Part shown: positions 5,284-5,536 of the stretch, piece by piece
How positions within the stretch are numbered: position 1 is the stretch's first letter
How the letters are laid out: each line of letters opens with the position of its first letter
From: Desulfobacteraceae bacterium
Lineage (GTDB): Bacteria; Desulfobacterota; DSM-4660; Desulfatiglandales; Desulfatiglandaceae
Direction: 5' to 3'
DNA: 5,536 bases
Assembly (NCBI GenBank): GCA_030612945.1
Contig: JAUWMY010000202.1
Location: 1 to 5,536 of the forward strand
The notes under the pieces: generated by a model
The model's input: only the letters and a program-made list of their open reading frames with translations
Database searches by the model: none
Told to the model about the DNA's origin: nothing
Position numbers and translations under genes: made by a program

Positions 5284-5536
5284 TTACTTCTTCATAATAT
5301 CTTGTTTGGTTAAGTTCATCACCTTTATAGCTATGTTCTCTGTCTGCTCGACCCTGTATGCGGCCCTGAGGAGATCCCCGACTTCAGGCTCCTTACCAAC
5401 CAGGGCCTCAGAATAGTTGATTACAATGGTTTTACCGGTTGACCTGCCGTAGGGATGTTCTTTGTCCTTGGTCGTGTCGTATATCTCAATAGTATAGGTC
5501 TTGTTTTCCTCGTCTATTGCCACGCATTTTCCCTGC
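5284..5536 (-). CDS. Probable exported small protein, function unknown (5' end outside window)
   Basis: The frame is open from the right edge to TAA at 5284-5286, with 83 readable residues. A GTG at 5523 could start a 79-residue protein, but the four residues before it (QGKC) continue the same beta-strand pattern, GKCVAIDEENKTYTIEIYD. The true start is therefore probably upstream, with a leader outside the window. The visible part is polar and beta-rich: the first strand pair, then YGRSTGKTIVINYSEALVG, EVGDLLRAAYRVE, IAIKVMNLTKQDIMKK at the end. The alternation of strands with 'VGDLLRAAY' is like a small OB-type or SH3-like barrel. I recall similar short exported proteins in sulfate reducers ending with a 'VMNxTKQDxxKK' tail, but I cannot name a family. 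It is the first visible gene of the minus-strand group, 21 bases before the 65-residue protein gene. Confidence 0.75.
   Translation of the reverse strand, partial: QGKCVAIDEENKTYTIEIYDTTKDKEHPYGRSTGKTIVINYSEALVGKEPEVGDLLRAAYRVEQTENIAIKVMNLTKQDIMKK

Noticed and set aside
5222..5416. Plus-strand open frame opposite the two small genes at the right end
   Set aside because: It is antisense to two frames with good spacing and a clear Shine-Dalgarno.
1..5536. CRISPR array, tRNA, rRNA or riboswitch
   Set aside because: No regularly spaced repeats, cloverleaf-like or conserved RNA motifs were seen on either strand by eye.

Overview
The window looks like a chromosomal piece from a Gram-negative bacterium, most likely a sulfate- or metal-respiring member of the Desulfobacterota (former Deltaproteobacteria). 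That placement is inference from the style of the proteins: a Spy/ZraP-like protein, an NtrB/ZraS-type kinase with a receiver-only regulator, and small conserved membrane proteins. No rRNA or other decisive marker is present. Almost all the coding DNA is on the minus strand.

Region 1 (1-721): the first 240 codons of uvrA, running off the left edge. Region 2 (722-959): a non-coding or decayed stretch upstream of uvrA. Region 3 (960-1292): the only plus-strand coding segment, the body of a Spy/CpxP/ZraP-type periplasmic protein without signal peptide or start codon, read here as a 5'-truncated pseudogene. Region 4 (about 1298-1923): the 3' part of an IS4-family insertion sequence. It encodes only the C-terminal third to half of the transposase (YREK motif present, upstream catalytic aspartates gone) and ends abruptly. 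Region 5 (1924-2013): a short stretch with no recognisable gene.

Region 6 (2014-5536): five minus-strand genes with tight spacing, probably one operon whose promoter lies beyond the right edge. In transcription order they are: a small probably exported protein (5' end outside the window), a 65-residue two-helix membrane protein, a 262-residue protein with two membrane helices, a periplasmic-side domain and a cytoplasmic C-terminal domain, a dCache-type sensor histidine kinase, and a receiver-only response regulator. The last gene follows a 128-base AT-rich gap and has its own strong ribosome binding site.

The kinase would sense a periplasmic ligand through its Cache domain and phosphorylate Asp54 of the regulator, which must act by protein contact because it has no DNA-binding domain. 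The three upstream genes are unassigned envelope proteins whose position suggests a link to this signalling pair. The Spy/ZraP-like remnant nearby recalls the ZraP/ZraSR envelope-stress arrangement, but it is broken, convergent and separated by the IS remnant, so any past link is speculative. The 3522-base operon block is the least ordinary part of the window.
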